Shown: positions 1 to 9,062, numbered from the stretch's first letter. The stretch is DNA of 64,000 bases from WLXB01 sp040221475 (GCA_040221475.1 JAVKEJ010000052.1:62001-126000), one strand, 5' to 3'. The notes: generated by a model from the sequence alone, not told the origin. Program-made: numbers and translations.

Positions 1-31
1 CTTTGCCCTGGGGACCGTTAACAAGGTGTTT

Positions 32-54
32 AGATAGGCAAGAAATGCCTATCT
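32..54. other. Perfect inverted repeat downstream of flbD
   Basis: A 9-bp perfect stem (AGATAGGCA / TGCCTATCT) with a 5-base loop lies about 30 bases past the flbD stop on the minus strand. No clear T-run follows on either strand, so it is better read as an intercistronic hairpin or a weak terminator than as a canonical intrinsic terminator. The next gene downstream lies outside the window. Confidence 0.5.
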
Positions 55-84
55 ATTGCTAAGATTCAGCAGATTTGTATGGCT

Positions 85-1404
85 TTAGGCGTCGCCGGGC
101 GAGGGGACGGGAACACCTTGCTCGACATAGGTGTTCAGTTTGTTCCGAAGGGTGCGAATCGAGATTCCGAGAATTTTTGCCGCATGGGTGCGGTTGCCAA
201 TGGTGTGCTTCAAGGTATCGATGATCAGGTCGCGCTCGACATCCGCCACAGTCCGCCCCACCAGGCTCTGAGAGTTCGCTCCGTCACCGGCCAGATCACC
301 GCCCATGCCACCAGTGATGAGGATCGCTTCAGAGGTGATTTCGGTACCAGTGGCCATCAGAACGGCGCGGTGCATGGTATTTTCGAGTTCGCGCACATTT
401 CCAGGCCAGTTATGGCCTGACAAGGCTGCCAGGGCGTCGTCATCAATTCCATGAATAGTAACGCCATTTTCTTCTGCGTATTTTTCCATGAAGTGTTTTG
501 CCAACAAAGGCACATCAGCGGGTCTGTTGCGCAACGGCGGTATGGCCACGCTGACCACGTTCAGGCGGAAATAAAGGTCTTCGCGGAACCGTCCCCCTTT
601 CACTTCAGCTTCCATATTGCGGTTTGACGTCGCCAGAATGCGCACATCGGTGTCTATGGTTGTGTTGCCGCCAACACGCTGAATTTCTTTCTCTTGAATC
701 GCTCGCAATAGCTTTGCTTGCAGGCCCAAATCCATTTCTGAAATTTCGTCCAGCAGGAGCGTGCCGCCGGTGGCTTCCTCAAACTTTCCGATGCGGCGCG
801 CGACAGCGCCTGTGAAGGCTCCTTTTTCATGGCCAAACAACTCTGACTCAAGAAGCTCACCGGGGATTGCCGCGCAATTAATGGCAACAAAAGGCTTGTC
901 TTTGCGGCCACTTTTGCGGTGAACCAATCGGGCGATGAGCTCTTTACCAGAGCCAGATTCCCCAACGATGAGAATGCCCGCCTGACTGCGCGCCACTTTT
1001 TCGACCATATCGACACATTTCTGCATCGCCGGGTCGGTGAATATCAACGCGTCCTGGTCATCGCTGATGGCTTGGAAAACGGCAGCGATCAGGTCTGGGT
1101 CGGGGGGGAGAGGCAGATACTCTTTCGCGCCGGCTTTAATAGCCGCCACAGCCGCTTGAGAATCGGTTTCAATGCCGCACGCGATGACCGGATAATGCAA
1201 ACGCTCGGCCGCCATGGCGACAATGAGTCCGTCCACATCCATATTGACGTCAATCATGACAAGGTCGACGCCCTGGCCGCCACGCATCACCCTCAAGCCG
1301 TTGTCGACGGTGTCGGCCTGCACAACCTTTGCGCCCCTGGCGACGGCGATCTTACTTGCCGCACCAATCTGACCGCCCAACGTTCCGATGATCAGAAGCC
1401 GCAT
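85..1404 (-). CDS. flbD: Sigma-54-dependent flagellar transcription activator FlbD
   Basis: FlbD-type response regulator and enhancer-binding protein that activates sigma-54 promoters of middle and late flagellar genes. Residues 1-115 form a receiver-like domain: Asp52 sits at the usual phosphoacceptor strand and a Lys lies in AGAKEYLP, but the N-terminal acidic pair is replaced by GTLGG, so classical phosphorelay control is doubtful. The AAA+ domain has Walker A GESGSGKE (148-155) and the sigma-54 contact loop GAFTGA (195-200). A Fis-type helix-turn-helix ends the protein (about 395-435). The ATG at 1404 is preferred to an upstream start because AGAGGG stands 6 bases before it. It is last in the fliF-fliG-fliH-fliN-motA-flbD series. 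FliX, which modulates FlbD in Caulobacter, is encoded at 46476. Identity is firm; the start choice is probable. Confidence 0.93.
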   Translation of the reverse strand: MRLLIIGTLGGQIGAASKIAVARGAKVVQADTVDNGLRVMRGGQGVDLVMIDVNMDVDGLIVAMAAERLHYPVIACGIETDSQAAVAAIKAGAKEYLPLPPDPDLIAAVFQAISDDQDALIFTDPAMQKCVDMVEKVARSQAGILIVGESGSGKELIARLVHRKSGRKDKPFVAINCAAIPGELLESELFGHEKGAFTGAVARRIGKFEEATGGTLLLDEISEMDLGLQAKLLRAIQEKEIQRVGGNTTIDTDVRILATSNRNMEAEVKGGRFREDLYFRLNVVSVAIPPLRNRPADVPLLAKHFMEKYAEENGVTIHGIDDDALAALSGHNWPGNVRELENTMHRAVLMATGTEITSEAILITGGMGGDLAGDGANSQSLVGRTVADVERDLIIDTLKHTIGNRTHAAKILGISIRTLRNKLNTYVEQGVPVPSPGDA

Positions 1405-1482
1405 TAATCCCTCTTTCCAAACACATGACAAAACCCCTGGTTCAGCAGGGTGCTTAAACCCTGATCTATCAGGGCAACGGTA

Positions 1483-2298
1483 TTAATCAAAATATTTTAC
1501 TTTGCGATCTGGCGGCAAAGCGCTGTTGAGCTGCAATTCAAGCCGCCGTGGATTGTCTTTACGCGCGATGGCGATTACGCCCGTCATATAAATCTGGTTG
1601 ATCAGGTGCTCATTCGCGGCGTTGCGCTCAAGCTTGGAGGCGAGCGGGTTAAACACCATTGTGGCCAGAATAGCACCGTAAAATGTGGTTAAAAGCGCAA
1701 CAGCCATGGCTGGGCCAATGACATCTGGATCTTGTAAACGTCCCAACATCTGCACCAATCCGATCAACGTTCCGATCAGTCCCATGGCCGGGGCAATCTC
1801 AGCGGCCTTGCGCAACACACTTGCAGCACGCATATGACGCTGGCTGGTTGACATGAGGTCTTGGCCCAGAATTTCATTGATTTCTTTTTCGTTCAGGCCG
1901 TCGATCACCAGTCCTAGTCCTTTGTGCAAGAACGGCTCGCTGACAAAACGCAATAGTGGGGCACCCTGAAGTTTGAGGGCGCCGTTCATACGGCAGAAAT
2001 CAGACAGCTCAAGCATCGTATAGGCGGTGTCGCGTGCATCATGCTCACGATACACAACGGTTGTGCCGAGAACAGCGCCGGTTTGGGCAATGTCCCTGAA
2101 GCTAACGCAGATTGTTGTGACCGCAAGTGTTCCTGCAACGACAATAAGCGCCGCCGGGACATTGAAGAAAAAGTCTGCCGTGCCACCTATAATAATTGCC
2201 GCGACGATCAAGGTGAAGGCGCAGCCAAGACCAAGTATGGTCGCGCCATCAATGATTGTGCGCCGCGGCGCAGCGGTTATGTCAGCGGTGTCGGACAT
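1483..2298 (-). CDS. motA: MotA/PomA-family flagellar stator protein
   Basis: Membrane protein of the MotA/TolQ/ExbB proton-channel superfamily, 271 aa, the length of PomA-type stators. Four hydrophobic segments lie near residues 18-38, 47-67, 168-186 and 195-215, with a large cytoplasmic loop between the second and third. The segment AEIAPAMGLIGTLIGL in TM3 is the family signature with the conserved Pro of the ion channel. The start codon lies 7 bases past the fliN stop, so the gene is translated with fliN from the fliF operon. No motB/pomB partner is adjacent in the window. A role in torque generation is inferred from family and operon position; ion specificity (proton or sodium) cannot be told. 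Confidence 0.85.
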   Translation of the reverse strand: MSDTADITAAPRRTIIDGATILGLGCAFTLIVAAIIIGGTADFFFNVPAALIVVAGTLAVTTICVSFRDIAQTGAVLGTTVVYREHDARDTAYTMLELSDFCRMNGALKLQGAPLLRFVSEPFLHKGLGLVIDGLNEKEINEILGQDLMSTSQRHMRAASVLRKAAEIAPAMGLIGTLIGLVQMLGRLQDPDVIGPAMAVALLTTFYGAILATMVFNPLASKLERNAANEHLINQIYMTGVIAIARKDNPRRLELQLNSALPPDRKVKYFD

Positions 2299-2305
2299 AG
2301 AGTGA

Positions 2306-2737
2306 TCAGTTCCGTTGTGTCTTAATGATTTCTGTCATGGTGATACCGAGACGTTCATCAACAACCACAACTTCACCACGCGCAACCAGACGATCATTGA
2401 CATAAATATCTATGGCTTCGCCGACTTTACGATCTAATTCCACAACCGCGCCGCGCCCCAACTTGAGCAATTGATTCACTTGCATGGACGATTTACCCAA
2501 GACAGCCGATACGCGCACGGGAATATCGTAAACGGCTTCCAGGTCTTGTGCCGATCGCGGCTTGTCGGGTACATCAACCGGCGGATCATCAAAGGCGTCG
2601 CCTTTGTCCTTCTGGGCGGACGCGAGCTCACCTGAGAGCTCTTTCAAGCCAAGGTCGCCGTCGTCAGCCCGGTCATCACTGTCTTCGGACGCATCAGCGC
2701 CTTCAGGGATATCATCGTCGTCATCTGCCATAATCAT
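2306..2737 (-). CDS. fliN: Flagellar motor switch protein FliN
   Basis: C-ring component that, with FliM and FliG, forms the rotor switch and helps dock the FliH-FliI export complex. The C-terminal 80 residues are a standard SpoA/FliN domain (YDIPVRVSAVLGKS, LLKLGRGAVVELDR, VARGEVVVVDERLGI). The N-terminal 60 residues are strongly acidic and low in complexity, beginning with a run of five Asp. The ATG at 2737 is kept because GAGGGG lies 6 bases upstream; a second ATG at 2731 is possible. It lies between fliH and motA, as expected for the alphaproteobacterial fliF cluster. Confidence 0.92.
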   Translation of the reverse strand: MIMADDDDDIPEGADASEDSDDRADDGDLGLKELSGELASAQKDKGDAFDDPPVDVPDKPRSAQDLEAVYDIPVRVSAVLGKSSMQVNQLLKLGRGAVVELDRKVGEAIDIYVNDRLVARGEVVVVDERLGITMTEIIKTQRN

Positions 2738-2781
2738 TTCCGCCCCTCGTTGGGCGGCCCCACGTGATTAAATGCGGTTTC

Positions 2782-3846
2782 TCAGTTGCTGCCTGATGGT
2801 TCAGGCTTGTTGTCTGTAATAGTATCATTCTCGCTTGTCGTCTCGTCTGTGGCCAGCGATTCCGGCTCTTTGTTTTGTTCCGGCCCATCTTGTTCCAGCC
2901 CGGCTTGTTGCGCTTCAATCTGATCAGACACAACTGTTTCTGCCTGTTCTGAGAGAGCTGCGTCTTGAATCGCGGTGCTCGAATCTTCATCTGATGCGTC
3001 ATCTGCTGCGTTTGGCTCTGCAGAATCGGATAAGATGGCATCCTCTGTAGCACCATCCGCTGAAATATCATCGTCTGGAATGGCATCTGCGGCTGCATCC
3101 ATGGCTTGGACGTCTACGGCGCCAACATTTTCTTCCACAATGGTGCGAATTTCTTTCCAAAGGCGGTCTTCGTTTCTGTCAGCGCCGCCGCCATGCCATT
3201 CCACGCGGCAATCGCCCGGCTGCAATTCGTAATCGGGTACGACAGATATTTCGCCATTGAAGTTTGATTTTTCACAAATCGTGTTCAATTGATTTTGAAC
3301 GTCCTCAGCAATCATATTGTGCGTACGGACCGTCAATTTGGGTTCTTCGTAGACCAGTGGCAAAACTTCGCGCACCAAGGCTTCAACAGATTCTATAGCA
3401 CTGGCTTGAGCATGCACCGGAACCACTTTCTCAATAATGGCATACACCATACGCATTGCTGTCTGGCCAATTTCCGCGTTGGCTTTGTCCTGATGTGCGG
3501 TCAACGCGCCCAGACCCTCGCTGATCAGATTTAGGGCGTCAGCCGCGTAATGCTCTCTGGCGGTTTCCGCTTCTTCAAGGGCAGCTGTGTGCCCTTCCAC
3601 ATAGCCGTCTTCTTTAGCGGCCTCCAGATCAGCTTCGGTGTAAATTTTAGGCGGTGGCGGCGGAGCTTCAGGCTCTGTCTCTTTGGCTTTGTTGGCGGTG
3701 TCTTTGGTTGGTACCTTTTTTGGGATCTTAATCTCGACGGCTGGCCCATATTTTTCGCCAGGCAGATAGACCTTCGACGGATCGTCGAACGAGCGATCAA
3801 ATGTGAACGGCTTGGAACGTGCCGAGGCTGATCTGGCGGGTGACAT
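2782..3846 (-). CDS. fliH: Flagellar assembly protein FliH with long acidic tail
   Basis: Regulator of the FliI export ATPase and stator of the type III export gate. Residues about 70-245 match FliH: a Glu/Ala-rich coiled coil (EADLEAAKEDGYVEGH, EEAETAREHYA) followed by the globular part (AIIEKVVPVHAQ, VPDYELQPGDCRVEWHGGGADR). It lies between fliG and fliN, as in other alphaproteobacteria. At 354 aa it is well over 100 residues longer than most FliH proteins. The excess is a C-terminal tail of about 105 residues rich in Asp, Glu, Ser and Thr with almost no hydrophobic residues, predicted to be disordered. The N-terminal 65 residues are basic and proline-rich. Confidence 0.85.
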   Translation of the reverse strand: MSPARSASARSKPFTFDRSFDDPSKVYLPGEKYGPAVEIKIPKKVPTKDTANKAKETEPEAPPPPPKIYTEADLEAAKEDGYVEGHTAALEEAETAREHYAADALNLISEGLGALTAHQDKANAEIGQTAMRMVYAIIEKVVPVHAQASAIESVEALVREVLPLVYEEPKLTVRTHNMIAEDVQNQLNTICEKSNFNGEISVVPDYELQPGDCRVEWHGGGADRNEDRLWKEIRTIVEENVGAVDVQAMDAAADAIPDDDISADGATEDAILSDSAEPNAADDASDEDSSTAIQDAALSEQAETVVSDQIEAQQAGLEQDGPEQNKEPESLATDETTSENDTITDNKPEPSGSN

Positions 3847-3873
3847 GGTGTTTTTCTCTAAGTCCTAATTGTC

Positions 3874-4893
3874 TTAGTAGACCAACTCGTCGTCGTCCTT
3901 GCCTTCGGAAATAACGATCTGACCAGAGTTGGCCAGCTCCTTGGCGAGGGCCACGACAACGTTTTGAGATTCTTCGACATCGCGCAAACGCAATGGTCCA
4001 AGTGCTTCCATATCGTCTTTGAGCATCTTGCCGGCGCGTTCTGACATGTTTCCGAAGAACAGTTCTTTGAGATCGTCCGACGATCCTTTGAGCGCGATAC
4101 CCAGCTTGTCTTTCTCGACATGGCGCAACAGCGTTTGGATCGCATTGGAGTCCAACCGGATAAGATCTTCGAAGGTAAACATAAGTTGTTTGATCTTCTC
4201 GGCTGATTCGCGATTGCGCTCTTCCAAAGCCGTGAGGAATCGACTTTCCGTGTTGCGGTCAAGGTTGTTGAAAATCTCGGCCATCATCTCGTGGCTGTCG
4301 CGACGTGCTGTACGCGCCAGATTGGACATGAACTCGGTGCGCAGTGTTTTCTCGATGCTTTCCAAAACGTCTTTTTGCACCGATTCCATATGAAGCATAC
4401 GCATCACGACTTCCATCGCAAACCCTTCAGGTAGCAATGATAAAACACGGGAGGCGTGGTCAGGTTTAACCTTAGAAAGAACAACGGCAACAGTCTGTGG
4501 GTATTCATTCTTAAGGTAGTTGGCGAGCACTTGCTCATGAACGTTGCCCAGCTTGTCCCACATGGTACGACCGGCAGGACCACGAATTTCTTCCATGATG
4601 GTGGAAACGCGATCTTTATCCAAACTCTTGATCAGCAGGCGTTCTGTTGATTCATATGACCCGACAAGCGAGCCGGTGTTGGAAATGGCATCCGCAAAGT
4701 CGACAAAGAGTCGTTCCACAAGGTTAGCGCCGACGGTTCCGAGACTGGCCATGATCTGGGACAGCTCTTTAATTTCATCGTCTTCCATCATGTTGAATAG
4801 CTTGCCAGCCTGCTCTTCGCCAAGCGAGAGCATCATGATTGCAGCCTTCTGCGGGCCGGTCAGGCTACGATAGTCTTCTTTAACCCGGGCCAT
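3874..4893 (-). CDS. fliG: Flagellar motor switch protein FliG
   Basis: Rotor protein linking the MS ring (FliF) to the C ring and contacting the MotA stator. All FliG domains are present in 339 aa: the N-terminal FliF-binding domain (LTGPQKAAIMMLSLGEEQA), the middle domain with EYPQ at 130-133 in place of the usual EHPQ, and the C-terminal torque domain with the charged helix (about 238-310, FEDLIRLDSNAIQTLLRHVE, then LGPLRLRDVEESQ). The sequence ends in an acidic DDDELVY. It follows fliF after 121 bases that hold a perfect palindrome and precedes fliH by 27 bases. Confidence 0.97.
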   Translation of the reverse strand: MARVKEDYRSLTGPQKAAIMMLSLGEEQAGKLFNMMEDDEIKELSQIMASLGTVGANLVERLFVDFADAISNTGSLVGSYESTERLLIKSLDKDRVSTIMEEIRGPAGRTMWDKLGNVHEQVLANYLKNEYPQTVAVVLSKVKPDHASRVLSLLPEGFAMEVVMRMLHMESVQKDVLESIEKTLRTEFMSNLARTARRDSHEMMAEIFNNLDRNTESRFLTALEERNRESAEKIKQLMFTFEDLIRLDSNAIQTLLRHVEKDKLGIALKGSSDDLKELFFGNMSERAGKMLKDDMEALGPLRLRDVEESQNVVVALAKELANSGQIVISEGKDDDELVY

Positions 4894-4961
4894 ATCCCTT
4901 GCTCCTTCGTCTTTTGAGTCCGTCTAACTGGGAGGCGGGCTCAGTGCAGTCTTAATATAAC

Positions 4962-4975
4962 GCGGCACGTGCCGC
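4962..4975. other. 14-bp perfect palindrome between fliF and fliG
   Basis: GCGGCACGTGCCGC is a loopless perfect palindrome in the fliF-fliG intercistronic gap. On the minus strand it is followed by an AT-rich stretch without a clean T-run. It could be a DNA-binding site or an RNA hairpin tuning fliF/fliG expression or mRNA processing. No function can be assigned. Confidence 0.4.
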
Positions 4976-5014
4976 AGCCCTATTGGCAATTCCTTCAATT
5001 TATCCCAGGTCTGG

Positions 5015-6661
5015 CTAGGCTTCTTGATACAGCCAGGTCCGGAAAATTGAGATTGCTTCTTCAGGGTGTTTATCAACGATGTCGTTAATCTTGCGTAGGC
5101 TTGAGGCTTTCACACGGCCTTCAACCTTATCGATATCAATCAGTTCATCCAGGTCTTCATCTTCATCCTCAGTGGGCATCGGCATCGGCATGCCACCAGG
5201 ACCCGTGAGTTGCGCCAATCCGCCATCCGCCGACAACAAGGCATCTTCTGCGGGCATGGACTCAAAGGCTTTCGTGACCAGCGGACGCACGACGAGCAGA
5301 ATGACCAGGACAGCGACGATTGCCACACCCAGGCCTTCGGCCATGCGCATGACTTCTTCTTTAGAGAAGCCAAACAAGTCAAACGGTTCAATGTCACCGG
5401 CAAGATCATCAAAGCTGGTGAACGGCATATTGATGACTTCAATTTGATCACCGCGCGCCGCGTCGGCGCCAATCGCCGAACGCACGAGCGACTCTAACTT
5501 ATCCATCGTCTCCGTCGGTAAAGCTTGATAAACGCGCTCACCGTTTTCGTCTTCGACATAGTTGCCATCAACAAGGACGGCCACAGAAAGGCGGCGGACA
5601 ACGCCAGACTCACGAATCTGGTTTACGACGCGCTTTGAAATTTCAAAGTTGACCGTTTCCTCTGTTCTTTGCTCAGAGGTTGAAGACCTAGGCCCGCCTT
5701 GGTTTTGGAACTGAGCATCGGGCAGGTTCTGACCAACCGTGACGTTGTCGGGGTCTGAATCTAAGGTCTCCAGGTTTTCATCAACTGTGACCGTTGACCG
5801 TGGCACCTGGCCATCGGGATCGTATATTTCTTCTTCCGTGACGACACGGTCGAAATCCATCTCGGCGCGAACTTCAGCCCTGACTTTGCCAGGGCCCAAA
5901 GAGCTCTCGACCATGGCAACAATGGCGCTGGACAGACGGTTTTCGAGTTTGATCCGCGCTTCATCTTGTTGCACGGCAACCATTTCATCGTCGTTGCCAA
6001 ACGTGCGGGACAGCAGTGTGCCGCGTTCATCAACAATCGAGATATTGGATGGCATCAGTTTTGGGATCGCAGACGCAATCATATGCTGAACCGCATTGAC
6101 CTGATTGGGGGCAAGGCGACCGGCTGACATTTTGATGTAAACAGATGCGCTGGGGTCTTGCACTTCGCGGGTAAACATTTCCCGTTGTGGCATCACCAAA
6201 TGGACGCGGGCAGACTGCACCCCTTCAATTGATCGAATGGTCCGCGCCAACTCACCTTCCAGGGCCCGGACCAAGTTCACGTTTTGCATGAAGTTGGTTG
6301 CGCCGAGGGCATCCATATTGTCGAACAACTCGTAACCCACCGATCCACCGGTGGGGAGGGCTTGTTCGGCCATCTGGAGACGGACTTGCGTCACCTGGTC
6401 TGCGGGCACCATAATCTCAGCGCCATCTTCCTCGACCTGAAACTTGATACCCGACAATTCCAATTGCCGTGTAATTTCACGCGAGTCGGTCATGCTGAGA
6501 TTGCCGTAGAGCAATTCCATAGGTTGTGCGGAAAACCGAGTCGCAAAGAAGATAATGAATGCGATTAACCCGACAGCGACGCCTGCCATGGCGGCCAATC
6601 GGGCAGGCCCAAGGTTTTTGAGCTGCTGCGTAAACGGATTCACGTTTGGTCCCTTTCCCAA
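5015..6661 (-). CDS. fliF: Flagellar MS-ring protein FliF
   Basis: Forms the membrane-embedded MS ring around the export gate. The 548-aa protein has a first membrane segment near residues 20-42, a periplasmic ring-building region (ARTIRSIEGVQSARVHLVMP, SASVYIKMSAGR), a second membrane segment near 440-462 (VAIVAVLVILLVVRPLV) and a cytoplasmic C-terminal tail ending in the FliG-binding stretch. An acidic region (EDEDEDLDELIDID) precedes that tail. It is the first gene of the fliF-fliG-fliH-fliN-motA-flbD series, and its upstream region carries an FlbD-site-like palindrome at 6772-6790. Confidence 0.97.
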   Translation of the reverse strand: MGKGPNVNPFTQQLKNLGPARLAAMAGVAVGLIAFIIFFATRFSAQPMELLYGNLSMTDSREITRQLELSGIKFQVEEDGAEIMVPADQVTQVRLQMAEQALPTGGSVGYELFDNMDALGATNFMQNVNLVRALEGELARTIRSIEGVQSARVHLVMPQREMFTREVQDPSASVYIKMSAGRLAPNQVNAVQHMIASAIPKLMPSNISIVDERGTLLSRTFGNDDEMVAVQQDEARIKLENRLSSAIVAMVESSLGPGKVRAEVRAEMDFDRVVTEEEIYDPDGQVPRSTVTVDENLETLDSDPDNVTVGQNLPDAQFQNQGGPRSSTSEQRTEETVNFEISKRVVNQIRESGVVRRLSVAVLVDGNYVEDENGERVYQALPTETMDKLESLVRSAIGADAARGDQIEVINMPFTSFDDLAGDIEPFDLFGFSKEEVMRMAEGLGVAIVAVLVILLVVRPLVTKAFESMPAEDALLSADGGLAQLTGPGGMPMPMPTEDEDEDLDELIDIDKVEGRVKASSLRKINDIVDKHPEEAISIFRTWLYQEA

Positions 6662-6771
6662 ATGGCCTAAAGTCTCTTGTCGTCCCAGACTTTTCTGATC
6701 TTTCAGGCCAAAAAGCTTTTGTTGCCTCTAGGTTTGGACGTTAAGAGGGCTGAGTGAAGAAGACGTTAACA

Positions 6772-6790
6772 CCCGGCAAGATTTGCCGGG
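6772..6790. promoter_or_regulatory. FlbD/ftr-like palindrome between fliF and nadQ
   Basis: CCCGGCAAGATTTGCCGGG is a perfect 8-bp inverted repeat with a 3-base spacer, 111 bases upstream of the fliF start and 38 bases upstream of the nadQ start. It shares the GGCA..TGCC core with the sites upstream of fliK, flgI and flgF. In Caulobacter, FlbD binds elements of this kind (ftr) and represses fliF; that role here is inference. No sigma-54 element is seen between it and fliF. It has no T-run, so a terminator is less likely. Confidence 0.55.
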
Positions 6791-6827
6791 TTATTGCCGA
6801 TCACAGTGGGTGGCTTATAAAATTCCT

Positions 6828-7835
6828 ATGAAAAACCGACCAGAGTCAGAGTCAGCAGAGGCCGTGGTGCTTGATCTCAGCGCTGTGATTGCGACGGTCA
6901 CCTTGGATGAACCCCGGGTGCTGCTGGTTAAAGCCAGTGATCCTTCCAGTGAAGCCAGTGCGCGGCCACGGCTGCCGTTCGGGCCTTTTAACCCATCTTC
7001 GGACAGGACCATGGAAGAAGGGTTGCGTCGCTGGGTTGAAAATCAGACAGGACTAAATTTAGGATTTGTAGAGCAACTCTATACTTTTGGTGACCGCTTT
7101 CGCGATCCTGTTGCCATTGCCGGCGGCGCACGCTCAATCACTGTTGGGTATGTGGCATTGGTGCGCCAATCCTCGGCCCGCCGCCCGGCTGGGTCAGACT
7201 GGTTTGACTGGTATCGGCTGTTTCCCTGGGAAGATTGGCGCAATGGCCGGCCGAGTCTAATTGAGGATGTCATCCAGCCGGAGATATTACTGTGGGCGGC
7301 GTCCGCTGAGGATGCAAAATCCAAACGTTTACGCCGTGAAAGAGCTGAAATTGCGTTTGGTTTCAATGATGTAGGGTGGGACGCCGACCGCGTATTAGAG
7401 CGCTATGAACTCCTATATGAAGCCGGATTGGTGGCCGAAACCGTTACCGACGGACGCATAAAAACGGGCGAAGGGCAGACTGAGGCGCATCCCCGGACGG
7501 GTCTGCCCCTCCATCAGGATCATCGCAGAATTCTGGCGACGGCCCTTGGTCGGTTACGCGGCAAGATTAGGTATCGGCCAGTGATTTTTGAGGTTATGCC
7601 CCCGGCGTTTACTCTTTTCCAATTGCAACGTGCTGTTGAGGGACTCGCAGGTGCGCCTTTGCACAAGCAGAATTTCAGACGCCTCGTTGCCGCTGAAGGA
7701 CTCGTAGAGCCGACGGGCCGAGTCTCAGCTGAGACTGGTGGTCGGCCCGCTGAACTGTTCAGATTTCGGCGGGATGTGGTGCGCGAAAGGCCAGCTCCTG
7801 GCGTGCGGATGCCGCGGGGAAGGCGCACAAAATAG
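6828..7835 (+). CDS. nadQ: NadQ-type Nudix/winged-helix regulator of NAD synthesis
   Basis: Probable transcriptional regulator of de novo NAD biosynthesis. The 335-aa protein combines an N-terminal Nudix-like domain (about 10-200) with a C-terminal winged helix (about 255-320, FTLFQLQRAVEGL and NFRRLVAAEGLVEPTG), the arrangement of the NadQ/NrtR group. The Nudix box itself is degenerate, as expected for a ligand sensor. It lies 198 bases upstream of nadA-nadC on the same strand, which supports NadQ over a generic Nudix hydrolase. The ATG at 6828 is preferred to a TTG at 6783 that would overlap the palindrome; neither has a strong Shine-Dalgarno sequence. It is divergent from fliF. Confidence 0.75.
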   Translation: MKNRPESESAEAVVLDLSAVIATVTLDEPRVLLVKASDPSSEASARPRLPFGPFNPSSDRTMEEGLRRWVENQTGLNLGFVEQLYTFGDRFRDPVAIAGGARSITVGYVALVRQSSARRPAGSDWFDWYRLFPWEDWRNGRPSLIEDVIQPEILLWAASAEDAKSKRLRRERAEIAFGFNDVGWDADRVLERYELLYEAGLVAETVTDGRIKTGEGQTEAHPRTGLPLHQDHRRILATALGRLRGKIRYRPVIFEVMPPAFTLFQLQRAVEGLAGAPLHKQNFRRLVAAEGLVEPTGRVSAETGGRPAELFRFRRDVVRERPAPGVRMPRGRRTK

Positions 7836-8033
7836 TCCTTTTCTATATTTTTAGCGTCTCATGCTGCGGCTTTGGTTGAGGTGAATATTCTCTAGCCCAG
7901 TGCGTTTTCTTGACTTCTTGATCGCGGATACCTACCTTCCGCTCATAGCGAGCATAAGCATGCCTTTTTTATAGGCTCCCCATATGCTCAAAATAAGTAT
8001 AAGTGTCATTTAATCGCAAATGAAAGTATTGGC

Positions 8034-9062
8034 ATGAACGCGTCAAATAGCGCTCCACTGGATTTAACCTATAACGAGGACATTCAAACGCGGATGGCCC
8101 CTATGTACGAGCGGGTTAAAAAGGTCATTCCTGAAATTGAGTGGGCGGTTCACGCGCCGAAGATTGATGCGATCAATCGGCTCAAGGCTGAACGCAATGC
8201 CGTGATCCTGGGTCATAACTATATGACCCCAGAAATTTACCACTGTGTTGCAGATATTGTTGGCGACTCCTTGGCTCTTGCGCGTCATGCGGTTGATACG
8301 GATGCGGATGTTATTGTTATGGCGGGCGTCCACTTTATGGCTGAGACGGCAAAGCTTATTAATCCCGACAAGACGGTTCTTATTCCCGATTTACATGCTG
8401 GGTGCTCCTTGGCCGCTTCTATCACGGGGGCAGATGTGCGCCTGATGAAAGAGAAATACCCTGGTACGCCCGTCGTGACTTACGTGAACACATCAGCCGA
8501 CGTTAAAGCAGAGTCTGACATCTGCTGCACGTCAGGGAATGCCAAGCAGATTATTGAATCTCTTGGCGTTGATCAGGTCATCATGCTGCCAGACGAGTAT
8601 CTAGCACTAAACGTTGCGCGCGAAACCGATGTCAAAATCATCACGTGGAAAGGCCGCTGCGAGGTCCATGAACAATTTACGCCGCAGGATATTCGCGACT
8701 TCCGAGAGAATTATCCCGGTGTTGTGGTCTTGGCACATCCAGAGTGTCCACCAGATGTGATTGACGAAGCAGATTACTCAGGCTCAACGGCGGGTATGGC
8801 CGATTATGTTGGTGAGCATAATCCGGGTCGTGTTGTGTTGGTGACGGAATGCTCCATGAGCGATAACGTTTCAGCTCAGTATCCTGATATTGAATTCGTG
8901 AAACCCTGTAATTTGTGTCCGCATATGAAGCGCATCGAGTTGGACAATATCTTAAGTGCGCTGCAGAACATGGAACATGAAGTGACCATTGACCCAGCGA
9001 TCGCAGACAACGCACGACGCGCGGTTGACCGGATGTTGAATGGCTGGAAGCCTGGCGCTTAA
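8034..9062 (+). CDS. nadA: Quinolinate synthase NadA
   Basis: Condenses iminoaspartate with dihydroxyacetone phosphate to quinolinate in the cytoplasm. The 342-aa sequence has the family markers: LGHNYMTPEIY near the start, the three iron-sulfur ligands in AGCSLAAS, DICCTSGNA and KPCNLCPHMKR, and VVLAHPECPPDV. It is followed after 34 bases by nadC. No nadB (L-aspartate oxidase) lies between or beside them, so iminoaspartate must come from a gene elsewhere. The 198-base leader holds no clean palindrome, but contains imperfect repeats of GCTC/ATGCTC that could be a NadQ operator. Confidence 0.97.
   Translation: MNASNSAPLDLTYNEDIQTRMAPMYERVKKVIPEIEWAVHAPKIDAINRLKAERNAVILGHNYMTPEIYHCVADIVGDSLALARHAVDTDADVIVMAGVHFMAETAKLINPDKTVLIPDLHAGCSLAASITGADVRLMKEKYPGTPVVTYVNTSADVKAESDICCTSGNAKQIIESLGVDQVIMLPDEYLALNVARETDVKIITWKGRCEVHEQFTPQDIRDFRENYPGVVVLAHPECPPDVIDEADYSGSTAGMADYVGEHNPGRVVLVTECSMSDNVSAQYPDIEFVKPCNLCPHMKRIELDNILSALQNMEHEVTIDPAIADNARRAVDRMLNGWKPGA

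Noticed and set aside
6770..6792. Rho-independent terminator of nadQ/fliF region
   Set aside because: The hairpin has no T-run on either strand and lies upstream, not downstream, of both divergent genes.
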